Below are positions 17,875 through 26,779 of a stretch of 64,000 nt of DNA, one piece after another. The position numbers and the translations under genes are program-made. The stretch is taken from the NCBI RefSeq assembly GCF_003316765.1, contig NZ_NIJF01000082.1, positions 1 to 64,000 of the forward strand. Reading direction: 5' to 3'. The stretch is from Bacillus sp. P14.5. Lineage in GTDB: Bacteria > Bacillota > Bacilli > Bacillales > Bacillaceae_B. The notes beneath the pieces were generated by a model. It made no database searches. It saw only the letters and a program-made list of their open reading frames with translations, and had not been told where the DNA came from. Position 1 is the stretch's first letter; each line of letters starts with the position of its first letter.

Positions 17875-19535
17875 GGGAAAGGATGCGGCTCTTTCTCGAA
17901 TATATTCTTTTCCCTCCCGTACCTGCTCAGCCTATCAGCGTTAATTCTTTCATTCTGCTTGCCAAAGGTCATAGGCTGCAATGTTGGGATGAACACTTTT
18001 ACAACATGAAGGTCCATCTCTTCAATAAGATCATTTGGCATATTACAAAAATATATTTCGGGGTGATGATTCAGTATTTTCCCTAAGATATTCGTGAAGG
18101 AAAAAGGAAAAGACGGCTCCATGGCTGTAGTGGTAGTCCTCTCAAGATCTGACAGATTATCGAGCAAGTAATCAAAGGCTCCCGCATTTTCTTTGAAGGC
18201 GTAATAATTAACGTGATCTTCCATTTTCCTTACACCCTCGGGATTCGCAATAAGGTGTTTAAGCCCTTCTTTTTCCTTCCCAAGCTTTTCTTCATAGACG
18301 ATGATAGAAGTTGCAGCTTCCACCAAAGCAGCAAATATGGCTGCTTCTGGCTCATAATGGGAGCCAGCCGCATTATAAATATGAATGTTGGCATCTTCAT
18401 TTTGATTTCTGATCAAAATCCAAATCGCAGGAATTTCGGTTTCAAGCGATATATCAAATAAATGGATATCGTACCCTAAGCCATAAAGAGTTTCGAGTAC
18501 ACGTTTTACTTTAGGGTCTTTAATACTCGATTGTTCCACCAGTTTCGGAAGTTTTTTTGTATACCAGTGGACCAGGAAGCAATCCCGCTCAACAGCCTCT
18601 AACGCTGCATACACCAATGCTTCTTCCGGGGTCCCGCCAAGGGCGGTTCCGTTTGAAGTTTCATATAGGAATCGCTCCTCTCCTCGAAGAAGCTGGTTGT
18701 CAAAGTACATCATCTGCTCCGGAACGAGAACCTTCTTTCCCGATCCCTGTTCTATACATACACTCCAATACATACCCGCATCCTCTTTGAACACTTGATT
18801 ATGGCGGAGAATATACTTTGAAGGATGAAGAACATGTCTTCCTTTAAGAATCAGATTTGCATATGAATCATAAATAGTCTCCTTGAAACGAGGCAGCATG
18901 GATGAATATCTTTCCAGAAGTTCTAAAATGGCTGCATTGCGGGACCTAGTCAAATTGACTGTTCTGCCGTATGAATAATATTTTCTATTGCCGATATTCG
19001 CTTCAATGGCATACATCGGTATAATATTGGACTCCGCATCCCGGAAAATGGTTTTTCCAATACCTGTATCCCAATCGATGATTTCATCTTGGTATGCTTC
19101 TATCAAATTTGAAATTTCCTGACTTGATTTCACCCGATATACACTAGAATCCTTAAATACTGTACTTTCCCCGCCTGCAGGCTCCAGGTAGCCGCTGCAC
19201 GTTTTGCAAAAAGGGCTTTTCCTGATGTTCTTCCATTCGAACTCGAACGTTTTCTTATTGATGATCAGAACCTTATTCACGAAAGTTTCTGGTGCCATCT
19301 CTCTGAGCACACTCTCCGTGAGGCTTGTATGCGCAAAGCTTGGACCAAAGTCGATTATTTCTTTATAATTACTGTCATTACTCTCTAAAATATGATAAAA
19401 ACATTGAAAGCATCCGTTCATCTTATCTTTGATGTAAGGGCCAATGAAAACATGTGATGCTTTCTCTAATACGCCTACTTCTTTGGCAGATTGGGTTCTT
19501 TCCTTTCTTGAATGCTGGACAGTTGTCAAATTCAT
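17871..19535 (-). CDS. YcaO cyclodehydratase (TOMM D protein)
   Basis: A 554-residue ATP-dependent enzyme that converts Cys/Ser/Thr to azolines through backbone phosphorylation. The N-terminal region has two CxxC pairs (GCFQC near residue 42, PFCKTC near 110), the zinc-binding feature of TOMM YcaO proteins. The ATP site is marked by RSRNAAILELLERYS and later ALEAVERDCFLVHWY. The protein ends in PHPFP, the proline-rich C-terminus known to be needed for catalysis in TOMM YcaO enzymes. The ATG immediately follows the stop of the leader-binding gene. No frameshift affects it, and it is the most confidently assigned enzyme of the cluster. Confidence 0.92.
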   Translation of the reverse strand: MNLTTVQHSRKERTQSAKEVGVLEKASHVFIGPYIKDKMNGCFQCFYHILESNDSNYKEIIDFGPSFAHTSLTESVLREMAPETFVNKVLIINKKTFEFEWKNIRKSPFCKTCSGYLEPAGGESTVFKDSSVYRVKSSQEISNLIEAYQDEIIDWDTGIGKTIFRDAESNIIPMYAIEANIGNRKYYSYGRTVNLTRSRNAAILELLERYSSMLPRFKETIYDSYANLILKGRHVLHPSKYILRHNQVFKEDAGMYWSVCIEQGSGKKVLVPEQMMYFDNQLLRGEERFLYETSNGTALGGTPEEALVYAALEAVERDCFLVHWYTKKLPKLVEQSSIKDPKVKRVLETLYGLGYDIHLFDISLETEIPAIWILIRNQNEDANIHIYNAAGSHYEPEAAIFAALVEAATSIIVYEEKLGKEKEGLKHLIANPEGVRKMEDHVNYYAFKENAGAFDYLLDNLSDLERTTTTAMEPSFPFSFTNILGKILNHHPEIYFCNMPNDLIEEMDLHVVKVFIPTLQPMTFGKQNERINADRLSRYGREKNIFEKEPHPFP

Positions 19536-21052
19536 TTAACTCACACCATTCTTATAAAACTTACCAACATATAACCCCTGAGATTCGAAATCAGGCTGAT
19601 GAATCCAAGGAAGCTCATAAATTTCCATTTCTTTTGAGGCTTCCGCCAGATCTTTAAGAATGTCACCCTGTGCTCGTAAAGCACCCGGATAATGCATCGA
19701 TTCCAGCGGCTGGTCTAAATACTCCTTTGGAAACTTTATATCGTTTATTATAAATCCCGTGATTTTTGCCAGCCCTCTCAGTATTTCTTCTTTTAGCTGA
19801 ATGGAGGGATCACTTTTGTAAAGAATTTGGTTCTGTTCATTTAGAAGATATAAATAAAAGACGTCCCTCGAAAAGATATAATTGGTGACCACCTTTATCT
19901 CTGAAACCCTCTCTGTAATCCCCAGAATATAATTGATTTTTTCACAGATTTCCCGTGGCATGGAGATCTTCTGGTAATAGGCGGCTTCTTCTTTATGAAA
20001 TGCGGAAAGGCCTTTGATAAAAACAGGTCCCTCGCAGCAGCTGAAACCCATTTGCCATCCCCTTTGTCCTCACTTTCCAAGAAAGCCTGAATCCCACAGG
20101 TCAGTGCATGGACTGCAGCCTTCTTATAATCGTAATCAAACACCCTGTAGCTGAAGTGGTCTCCATAACTAATTTCATAATGAGAAACATTCAGACTGAC
20201 CGGCAAATCCTTATCCTGCTGGTTAATATACACCGGAAGAATATTCCATTGAAGCAGCTTACTTTCTAATTTTTGTATGAATTCAATCGGTTCACCTTCA
20301 GACTGATCAGGAAATGTCCGCTCATAATGCTGTAAGGTTTCGGTGAATTTCCTTGTGCTAGCCGTTTCATCCCTTCCATTTTCATATAGCAAGGTGACGG
20401 TGTTGGTCATTTTATCCCCATTCAACATCTTTATCAGGATTTTCATAGGTAAAATCTTTTTCCCCAGTATGAAGCCATTTTCTTGGGTTGTTTTATTTCT
20501 CAAAAGGCTTTTCACCTGTTCAAAGTCATGTTCATCCCGCCAATGAAAAAGCGCAAAGTTTTGATTTACATTAAGAACGCAGAGATCTCCCTCAACAACA
20601 TCGGGAATGACGTTTTCATCTATCCATACGACATTCTGGACTATAGGTGCCCCCGGGTTCACCAAGCCATTTTCATAGAAAAACCCAGTGTGATCTGATG
20701 GGAAGTTAAGTAAATTCACATGAGTTGAGCTAATATTCCCCACAACCTCCTTGTATTGGTCGTAAGAGTTTTCTATATAATGGTATATATAATCGGAGAG
20801 GTTTCCGCTTGGTGCCGGCTGGTCAATCAATCCCTGTGATACCGCGAATTTCAAACCCTTCTTATAATCTAAGGTCCTGTCATTAAAATCCAGAACCTTT
20901 CCATTTTCATACTCTGCAAAAATATCCAGAAGGATAGAATACATTTGGTTATCCATCTTCACTTTGAGAGATTGGCCATTCTTTTGGATGAAAAGCAGCC
21001 TTTCTTCACGAAGATATTTCGGAAAGAAGTTTGTTCTTGTTTTAACGAGCAA
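19536..21052 (-). pseudogene. Thiazole-containing bacteriocin maturation protein (leader-binding partner), frameshifted
   Basis: About 505 residues when joined. The start is probably the TTG at 21052, after GGGGGGAG, giving MLVKTRTNFFPKYL; an ATG six codons upstream is also in frame. The opening domain resembles the wHTH-like RRE found in proteins that grip azole-peptide leaders (LVKTRTNFFP, then SILLDIFAEYENGKV). The frame breaks at about 20005: one more T in AAGGCCTTTCCG restores SKAFSAFHKEEAAYYQK, and the remainder (19536-20003) is open. The best family match I can suggest is the putative thiazole-containing bacteriocin maturation protein found beside YcaO genes in Bacillus. Function inferred from context. 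Confidence 0.6.
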
Positions 21053-22139
21053 AGCTCTCCCCCCGTTCATCCAAGATTTGTTTCCAGGTTGTTCCTCTTT
21101 TATCCAATATGTACTTGCAAACGATGTAACACGCTGCATTCTTTTCGTTAAATGGAATGCCCAGCATATGAATGAACTTATAAATGATGTTGATTAGATA
21201 CTTAAAGATGGAATGTTCCCTGTGTTTTAAAAGATCATCAATGCTATTGTTGAGAAGTTCATCGTGGAATCCGCTTTCGATTTGACTGATGTTCTGTTTA
21301 AGAAGTGCATTTTGTTCCTCCGGTGAGAAGTATCCTTCATCATGCTGGTGCAAAAGAATGTCTAAATTATCAGTGATCAAACTGTAAATGGCAGTGAGCG
21401 TTTGTTTCCACTGTCTGCCAAACTTATCTTCATAGTCCTCCTCCTGAAAAAACTGTTCAGGATTCAAGAAGTCATAAACTTTTTCATAAGTTTGAATGTA
21501 TGCCTCTTTCTTCCCTCTAGTATCTGCAATCGCTAGTACACCTTCGATATTAGACACATAAACCAATACAGAGTATTTCTCTTCATATTGTGAGTATTGG
21601 AGCACATCCCGGTAGAACCTGGCGGTGTATTTAATTCTTTCTCCTGAAGAGAGGGATTTTAGGCTTTCCAGATTTCCGCTCATAAAGGACTGTATATGAA
21701 AGAGAGATTGAATATGGACTTTTAGATGCTGAAAGGAATTAAAACGCTTCTTTACATATTCCGCATCTATCTTGTCAGATTCCACTGACAAATGGTTGTC
21801 CACTTTAACTTCCCGGTATTCCCTTCTTTCCATTTGAGCAATCGCCGGGGTATTAGTTTTGTAAGCTTTTAAGTTCTGTTCTAACGCTTCCTTTGTTAAA
21901 CTTCCTGCAATCCCTTCGCAAAAGGCAGCGAATTCCTTCTCCACCCAACCTATATCCATTTCAGGGTATTCGTGGATTATTCTATAGCAAGGACCTCCAA
22001 ACCAATCTCTCTCCGCGTAGTATGGTATTTTCATCTTGTCGAAGAAGGGAATGATGAACTCAAAGAAGACTGCCTTCTTCTGTTGTTCCGTCCCAAAGAA
22101 ATAAAGCCTCAATTCAACTATATCCTCAAGCTTATTCAT
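21042..22139 (-). CDS. Diverged SpaB_C-like protein, candidate pyridine synthase
   Basis: A 365-residue protein with the beginning of a SpaB_C fold: LRLYFFGTEQQKKAVFFEFIIPF, then ERDWFGGPCYRIIHEYP (compare the W-GGP-h-R motif of the stand-alone protein at 15709-16575), and FIHMLGIPF near the end. It lacks the RYGG and NR residues associated with glutamate elimination. In thiopeptide clusters the second, diverged SpaB_C protein performs the aza-[4+2] cycloaddition (TclM/TbtD). That role is attractive here but unproven. It overlaps the dehydratase upstream by eight bases and the leader-binding gene by eleven, so all three are coupled. Confidence 0.6.
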   Translation of the reverse strand: MNKLEDIVELRLYFFGTEQQKKAVFFEFIIPFFDKMKIPYYAERDWFGGPCYRIIHEYPEMDIGWVEKEFAAFCEGIAGSLTKEALEQNLKAYKTNTPAIAQMERREYREVKVDNHLSVESDKIDAEYVKKRFNSFQHLKVHIQSLFHIQSFMSGNLESLKSLSSGERIKYTARFYRDVLQYSQYEEKYSVLVYVSNIEGVLAIADTRGKKEAYIQTYEKVYDFLNPEQFFQEEDYEDKFGRQWKQTLTAIYSLITDNLDILLHQHDEGYFSPEEQNALLKQNISQIESGFHDELLNNSIDDLLKHREHSIFKYLINIIYKFIHMLGIPFNEKNAACYIVCKYILDKRGTTWKQILDERGESFAR

Positions 22140-24646
22140 TTGGCATGTTCACCTCCAGCTGATATTCAGTATTGAATGCATCACCGCTGCCATTAGGAAA
22201 TAATTCCTCAATTACAACCCTCTTCTCCGCCTTGATAAACTTCTTGAACTCTCTAAACATCATTGGGGAATATAGATTAATGTATTGAGGTTTCATATCT
22301 GAACGATTAGAATTCTCAAAGTCATATGATTCCGGGTCAACAATTCTGTTGATGAAGAATTCCATGGGCAGTCCATGCTGTTCAAACTTTTCAATTACCT
22401 CCATATACTCCTTATAGGAAGAATTAACAGAATCTGAAATCAATCCACTGCAATTGATCAGCCATTTCTCCCTGAAAAGGACTACCTTTCCCAGTTTCAT
22501 ACGGGGAGTATGATCTTCCACCAAAGCTCCTTGATCCATGGCATCCTCCTCCCAGAGGAGAAACAGCCCCGCATCAAACCGTGGTGCAATTGAAGTGGTC
22601 AGCATCCTGATACTCGGCGGCATCATGTAGTCTACGAGACTCCCAATGTAATCGATATCCATTGGAATGTCCGGATTATCAGGATTAATAATGTCTACCA
22701 ACTGTGTACGATTGTTATATTTATAGAGAAGGTCTTTACTCCAGCTTGTTCCTTCATCATCGGCATTGACCTTACTGTAAGGAATCAAAAGTCTGTTTTT
22801 TAAGAACTTCCGGTGGTAGTTGGCATTGAAACCAAAACCTTCCCGAATCTCATATATGTCTTCAGGAAACGAATCTGAAATATATTGCTTGAAATCTGGA
22901 TCATCGTATAACTCTGGAAGATATTGAAAATATCGGATGAACAACTTTAAATGCCCTGCGTACAATTTATTTAAAATATACGAATCTCCGCATTTTTGAA
23001 ACAAAAAAGTAGAGGATAAATGTTTCTTATCGAATCCTGTCTGGAGAATGAACTTTCTGTATAGCTCATCGACGGTTTCTTTAGGGATGGCAGCAGTACC
23101 ACTCTCGCTTTTCAAGTGCCGGAACATTTGCCTCAGTTCCCCTTTAATCTCCTCTAACACCCGCGCACCATTCGATACAAGTCCTTCAACTGGTAAAATG
23201 ACATTAGTCCAATTCGTAAACTTCATAACTTCTTCCATATACAAATCCCTGATTTCTTTAGATCCTATCGGCCTCAGGCTGCCACTGTATCTCTCTTGAA
23301 ATCGGTGGGCAAATTCGTATTTAAACTGCAAAGGAATATTGGTCAATACGGCAAGTTTTTGAACGTAGTGAACATCGGATTGAAAATCCTCCTCAGGCAC
23401 AAACTCCTCTCCGGATTGAGATACAACATAATCCTCGTAGAAGATGTTTTCCTTTGTGAACGTATAATTAAATTCTTTTTCAATCTTGCTTAGTTCATCT
23501 ATAATTTCAGAATAAAGACCAAAGCGTTTTTGAGATCCTGCTATCTTGTATTTTTCAAGCAGAATAGTTATATTATCCAAGGTTTCGATGATGACATCCT
23601 TCTTGGCAGATACGAAATCAAAACCTTTTACAATTTGATAAAAACTCTTTAAAATATTGGGGGAATATTCATCAAGCTCAATATTAGGATAAAGGATTCC
23701 CTTTTTGATCAGACCGTCCACAAAAAAGGTTTGCGCCTTTTGTTTATCAGTAAATCTTAATAGTACCTCAAGGACCTCATGATAGCTCAACACTCCGTTA
23801 AATATAGAAAGCGCCTGAAATATTGGGTTGTTTTTGGCTAGGAAGTGATTCTCAATATTATTGAATATTTTCCCTCTATTGATGTCATATCTCACCGTAA
23901 ACTCCACGACTTCGCCATTTTCGTAAGAACTGCCCGAATAAGCGTATTTCAGATGCGGCATGAATTCCGGATCAACACTGATTAACTGGAGGATCTTTTG
24001 CAGTATGTAATAGTTTAATTCGATACTATATTCAGATTGGATGGTTTGTCCTTCTGCTTTTTCTTCGCTGATTTTTTTAAACTCAATGCTCGTGAAAGAG
24101 CTGAAAGGACTAGTTTTAAAGGCAGACCTGGTCAGTATTCTAAGCAGCGTACTGTCCATTTTTTTGTTTTCGCTTTATGCAAATCAGGGTCTTCCGTCTG
24201 GAATTTGCTTAACTTACTATGCATTTTATAATTAACAAGAGGGAGAGGGTTCGTCAGTACGTCCTTTTGATTGAAGATATTCCAGATATCCCTTCTATTG
24301 TTATTTTCAAGATCATTGAAAAGAGTTACATTTGAGTTTTGCAGTTCTTGAAGCTGGTTATATTCAGATATGTATCTCTGCAGATCAGATTCGATGGAAG
24401 CAGGAGCATCATCTAGATTAATTTTTTATTGTTAAATATTTTACGTTTGTAATTGAGAATTTTATTGTCTTTGGATGTGGAGAATTCTGATTCAAGAGCA
24501 GAAACTATTTCATTTCTCGTCTTTTCAAAAGCCTGCGCTTTACCAAGGTAAAGTCTGATCCCATCAACCAGCCGGGGATCACGCAAAGGATTAAATTCAG
24601 AGTAAGATATGGTGTTCTTTCTAATCAAGTACCATGGGAAAATCAT
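22132..24646 (-). pseudogene. LanB-type tRNA-Glu-dependent dehydratase (glutamylation domain), two frameshifts
   Basis: The joined product is about 840 residues, the size of split LanB glutamylation enzymes in thiopeptide clusters. These transfer Glu from glutamyl-tRNA to Ser/Thr before elimination. The start is the ATG at 24646 after AAAGAGGTG (MIFPWYLIRK). The frame breaks at about 24423 in a six-A run (seven give KKINLDDAPASIESDLQRY) and again at about 24159 in a seven-A run (eight give KTKKMDSTLLRILTRS). The last part contains RSAFKTSPFSSFTSIEF, the counterpart of the conserved RTTPFG region, and long regions typical of the domain. The two shifts are both missing A bases, which points to base-calling error. 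The elimination domain is encoded separately. Confidence 0.78.
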
Positions 24647-24776
24647 GTAATGCACCTCTTTCTATTAACGTTTTCATCCAGTACGTTTGTAACTTTTGGT
24701 CAGAGGGCATATAATGGGTAAGTGCGGAATAGGATGCTGTATGGACTCTCTTGTTGAAGAAAGCCATTAAGGAGAT

Positions 24777-24808
24777 AAAGCCATTAAGCGTAGGGGCTTA
24801 ACAGCTTT
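24777..24808 (-). promoter_or_regulatory. Hairpin between precursor and enzyme genes
   Basis: AAAGC and TTAAGC pair with GCTTAA and GCTTT around a short loop, with a symmetric internal TG mismatch. No T-run follows, so it is not a full terminator. It lies between the precursor genes and the first enzyme gene, where partial termination or RNA processing would raise the precursor to enzyme ratio. Confidence 0.5.
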
Positions 24809-24821
24809 ACCTTTCAAGGCA

Positions 24822-25007
24822 TTAACCGCCGCAGCTTGCGCAAGCGCCGCAGCTAACACATGAACATGAGCCACAGCAGGATGTACTTCCCGATGAACTG
24901 GATCCGCTTGTGGCTCCTGTTTCTGACAACAGCATGGATTCTGAAACTTCCATTACTTCGATTGATTCAATTTCTTCAAGTAAATTATCCAAAGACACAT
25001 TACTCAT
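24822..25007 (-). CDS. RiPP precursor peptide 1 (Cys/Ser/Gly-rich core)
   Basis: A 61-residue precursor. ATG at 25007, after AGAGG. The acidic leader (about 33 residues) contains LLEEIESIEVMEVSESM and ends LSETGA, like thiopeptide leaders that finish in an E-x-GA type motif. The putative core begins TSGSSSSGSTSCC and continues GSCSCVSCGACASCGG: seven Cys, otherwise almost only Ser, Thr and Gly. Every Cys could become a thiazole and the Ser/Thr residues could be dehydrated or cyclised. The second precursor at 25049-25240 differs at few core positions. Cleavage site is inferred. Confidence 0.85.
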   Translation of the reverse strand: MSNVSLDNLLEEIESIEVMEVSESMLLSETGATSGSSSSGSTSCCGSCSCVSCGACASCGG

Positions 25008-25048
25008 GATTAGGCCTCTTTCCCTCAATAATTTTTTTCAGTTTTCCA

Positions 25049-25240
25049 TTAACCGCAGCTTGTACATCCGCCGCAGCTGACACATGAACAAGATCCGCAG
25101 CAAGATGTGCTTCCAGATGAGCTTGAACCACTTGTTGCGCCAGTTTCTGATAACATCATAGATTCTGAAACTTCCATCACTTCAATCGCTTCAATTTCTT
25201 CCAGCAATTCAGAGACACCTTCCAAAGTCATATCAGACAT
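25049..25240 (-). CDS. RiPP precursor peptide 2 (Cys/Ser/Gly-rich core)
   Basis: A 63-residue precursor and the first gene after the operon promoter. I use the ATG at 25240; a TTG three codons upstream is too close to the GGGGGG stretch. The leader has LLEEIEAIEVMEVSESM and LSETGA, nearly the same as precursor 1. The core shares TSGSSSSGSTSCC and GSCSCVSCG, then differs as GCTSCG against ACASCGG. Of 28 putative core residues all but one Val are Ser, Thr, Cys or Gly. Two paralogous substrates for one enzyme set suggest two related products. Confidence 0.85.
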   Translation of the reverse strand: MSDMTLEGVSELLEEIEAIEVMEVSESMMLSETGATSGSSSSGSTSCCGSCSCVSCGGCTSCG

Positions 25241-25313
25241 TAGCCTCAATCCCCCCTTCTTGTGTAATCACAAAAAGAATAACACATAAATTTTTCCAAC
25301 TGTTAACCGAGCT

Positions 25314-25405
25314 TGTAATATTCACCCTTGAATATTACAATTATATTAACTTATGGTTAAAGAATGATTACTATTAAGTTACAAATAGTTATTACTACAA
25401 ATAGT
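25314..25405 (-). promoter_or_regulatory. Promoter region of the RiPP operon: palindrome, -10 and direct repeats
   Basis: Going upstream of precursor 2 on the minus strand: a perfect palindrome TGTAATATTC-N6-GAATATTACA (25314-25339), a TATAAT -10 box (25340-25345) with a poor -35, and two copies of TACAAATAGT (25380-25389 and 25396-25405) 16 bp apart. The palindrome covers the expected start site, as a repressor operator or a leader hairpin would. The direct repeats lie where an activator binds. No regulator gene is in the operon. Confidence 0.55.
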
Positions 25406-25409
25406 AATA

Positions 25410-25835
25410 TTACATACAAAATTTGGATATGCTTCAAGAATGCAAGCGGTGTAATGGCTGGTTAGTGTTTCTCAACATTTCAATTATTTCCTTATTATGG
25501 ATAATATTCCTGGAGGAATATGCCTAAAAGAATACCCAATAACATAACTTTAACATTGGTGATAATAATAGAATGGGTGAAAATAGTAGGATGAATTCCT
25601 TAATGATAAATGCATACCCATGATAGTGGGACAGAGGGATGAGTATTTGATTTAATAATTGTAATCTAAGACAATATTTCTCTTTTCTATGTGTGCATTT
25701 GCAACTTTCATACTAGTTACACCCCGCATTTATGAAGTGTATGGTGTTGGTTGCCTTATTTTGTGCAGTAATGTGTATCTTAAATGTCTATGCAAGTTTA
25801 ATCGGAAGACATATTAACAAAAAACTTTTCAGACA
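25410..25835. other. AT-rich intergenic region, no supported gene
   Basis: AT-rich spacer between the RiPP promoter and the next terminator. One open frame (25732-25929) overlaps the terminator hairpin and has no ribosome binding site. I see no convincing promoter or structure otherwise. Confidence 0.5.
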
Positions 25836-25837
25836 CC

Positions 25838-25878
25838 AAAAACCCGGAACTAGGTATCTGCATCCTATCCCGGGTTTT
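25838..25878 (-). terminator. Bidirectional-looking terminator
   Basis: AAAACCCGG pairs with CCGGGTTTT, with additional pairing inside (CTAGGT with ATCCTA). It lies after the SEC-C gene on the minus strand. Confidence 0.65.
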
Positions 25879-25925
25879 CCTTTGATTTTCATTATAAGAA
25901 AATGTTCAGGAGCTGCAACGCCTCC

Positions 25926-26264
25926 CTAATTCTCGCAGCACTTTTTGTACTTCTTCCCGCTGCCGCATGGACAGGGTTCATTCCTGCCATCTGATGGTCC
26001 AATTCTTTCAGGTTTCGGACCATCAGCTGCTTCCCTGTCATAATATCCTTTGAGAAGACCCGGCAGCCTCGACAGTTATTCTGCGTAGCGTTCTTCATCA
26101 AAGACTTCTTCATTTTTCATCATGTAAGACATTTCTTCAGTCAGAACACTGGCAATCATTTCTTTTGACTCATTGATTTCAAAACCTGCTGACATTGGGT
26201 CATTCATCGTCAACTGATTAACCACCACTTCCAATAGGTGAGATTTCAATTTATAATTAACCAT
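25926..26264 (-). pseudogene. SEC-C motif protein with an in-frame stop
   Basis: A 112-codon frame interrupted once. ATG at 26264 follows GGGAGAG. The helical N-terminal part (VNYKLKSHLLEVVVNQL onward) ends in DEERYAE, then a TAA at 26076-26078. The same frame continues without shift ([16 protein letters not shown]) to [18 protein letters not shown], a textbook zinc-binding SEC-C tail as found at the SecA C-terminus. A single C-to-T change from a CAA Gln codon would explain the stop. It is the one coding defect here that is a clear substitution rather than an indel, so it may be a true nonsense mutation, or an error. Confidence 0.7.
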
Positions 26265-26335
26265 TAAACACTCTCCCATTACTATTATTCTTATTAGCTT
26301 TTATAGGGAGAAATCCTTTAACGAGGGAATGAAAT

Positions 26336-26731
26336 ATGGCTAAAAAAATGAAACGCAAAAGCAAGAAAAAACAAAATTGGGGGCTAACGAAGGACGAACG
26401 ACAAGAGATAGCGAGCTCCTGGGTGCGCGAGTATGAAGGAGACAATATTGTAAAGGCCTACTCTAAGAAGTTTCGCCTTAACTTGAAGAGCTCGCTCAAG
26501 GAACTGACGAGTTTTGGTTTTACCATAAGCAGTGAAGAGAGAGCGCAAATAAAAAGATTAATAGATATTCAAAAACAGCAAAGAGAAAACAAAAAGAGGA
26601 AAAAGGAAGCGCGTGAACTGCAGGATTTAATTGATTCTGATGAAACATTTGCTTTTATCGCGGGATACACCGAGGGCGGCGCTCCTTTTGGCATTACACA
26701 TGAGGAGATGCAGGAGAACGAGGAAAATTAA
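26336..26731 (+). CDS. Hypothetical basic protein, 131 aa
   Basis: A 131-residue protein opening with a strongly basic stretch (AKKMKRKSKKKQNWG). A helical region with KDERQEIASSWVREYEG follows, then a Lys/Arg-rich likely coiled segment (residues 75-100), and an acidic tail. No membrane segment or catalytic motif is visible. GAGGGAA lies eight bases before the ATG. It reads in the opposite direction to its neighbours and ends at a symmetrical terminator. Small conserved Bacillus proteins of this type exist, but I know of no function. Nucleic-acid binding is possible given the charge. Confidence 0.7.
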   Translation: MAKKMKRKSKKKQNWGLTKDERQEIASSWVREYEGDNIVKAYSKKFRLNLKSSLKELTSFGFTISSEERAQIKRLIDIQKQQRENKKRKKEARELQDLIDSDETFAFIAGYTEGGAPFGITHEEMQENEEN

Positions 26732-26740
26732 ATATTAACA

Positions 26741-26776
26741 AAAGGATACCACTCCAAAAGAGCGGTATCCTTTGTC
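26741..26776 (+). terminator. Terminator shared by converging genes
   Basis: AAAGGATACC pairs with GGTATCCTTT, with T-runs usable in both directions. Confidence 0.8.
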
Positions 26777-26779
26777 TTT

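Noticed and set aside
25732..25929. Open frame of 65 codons
   Set aside because: It runs through a terminator hairpin and the end of the SEC-C gene and has no ribosome binding site.
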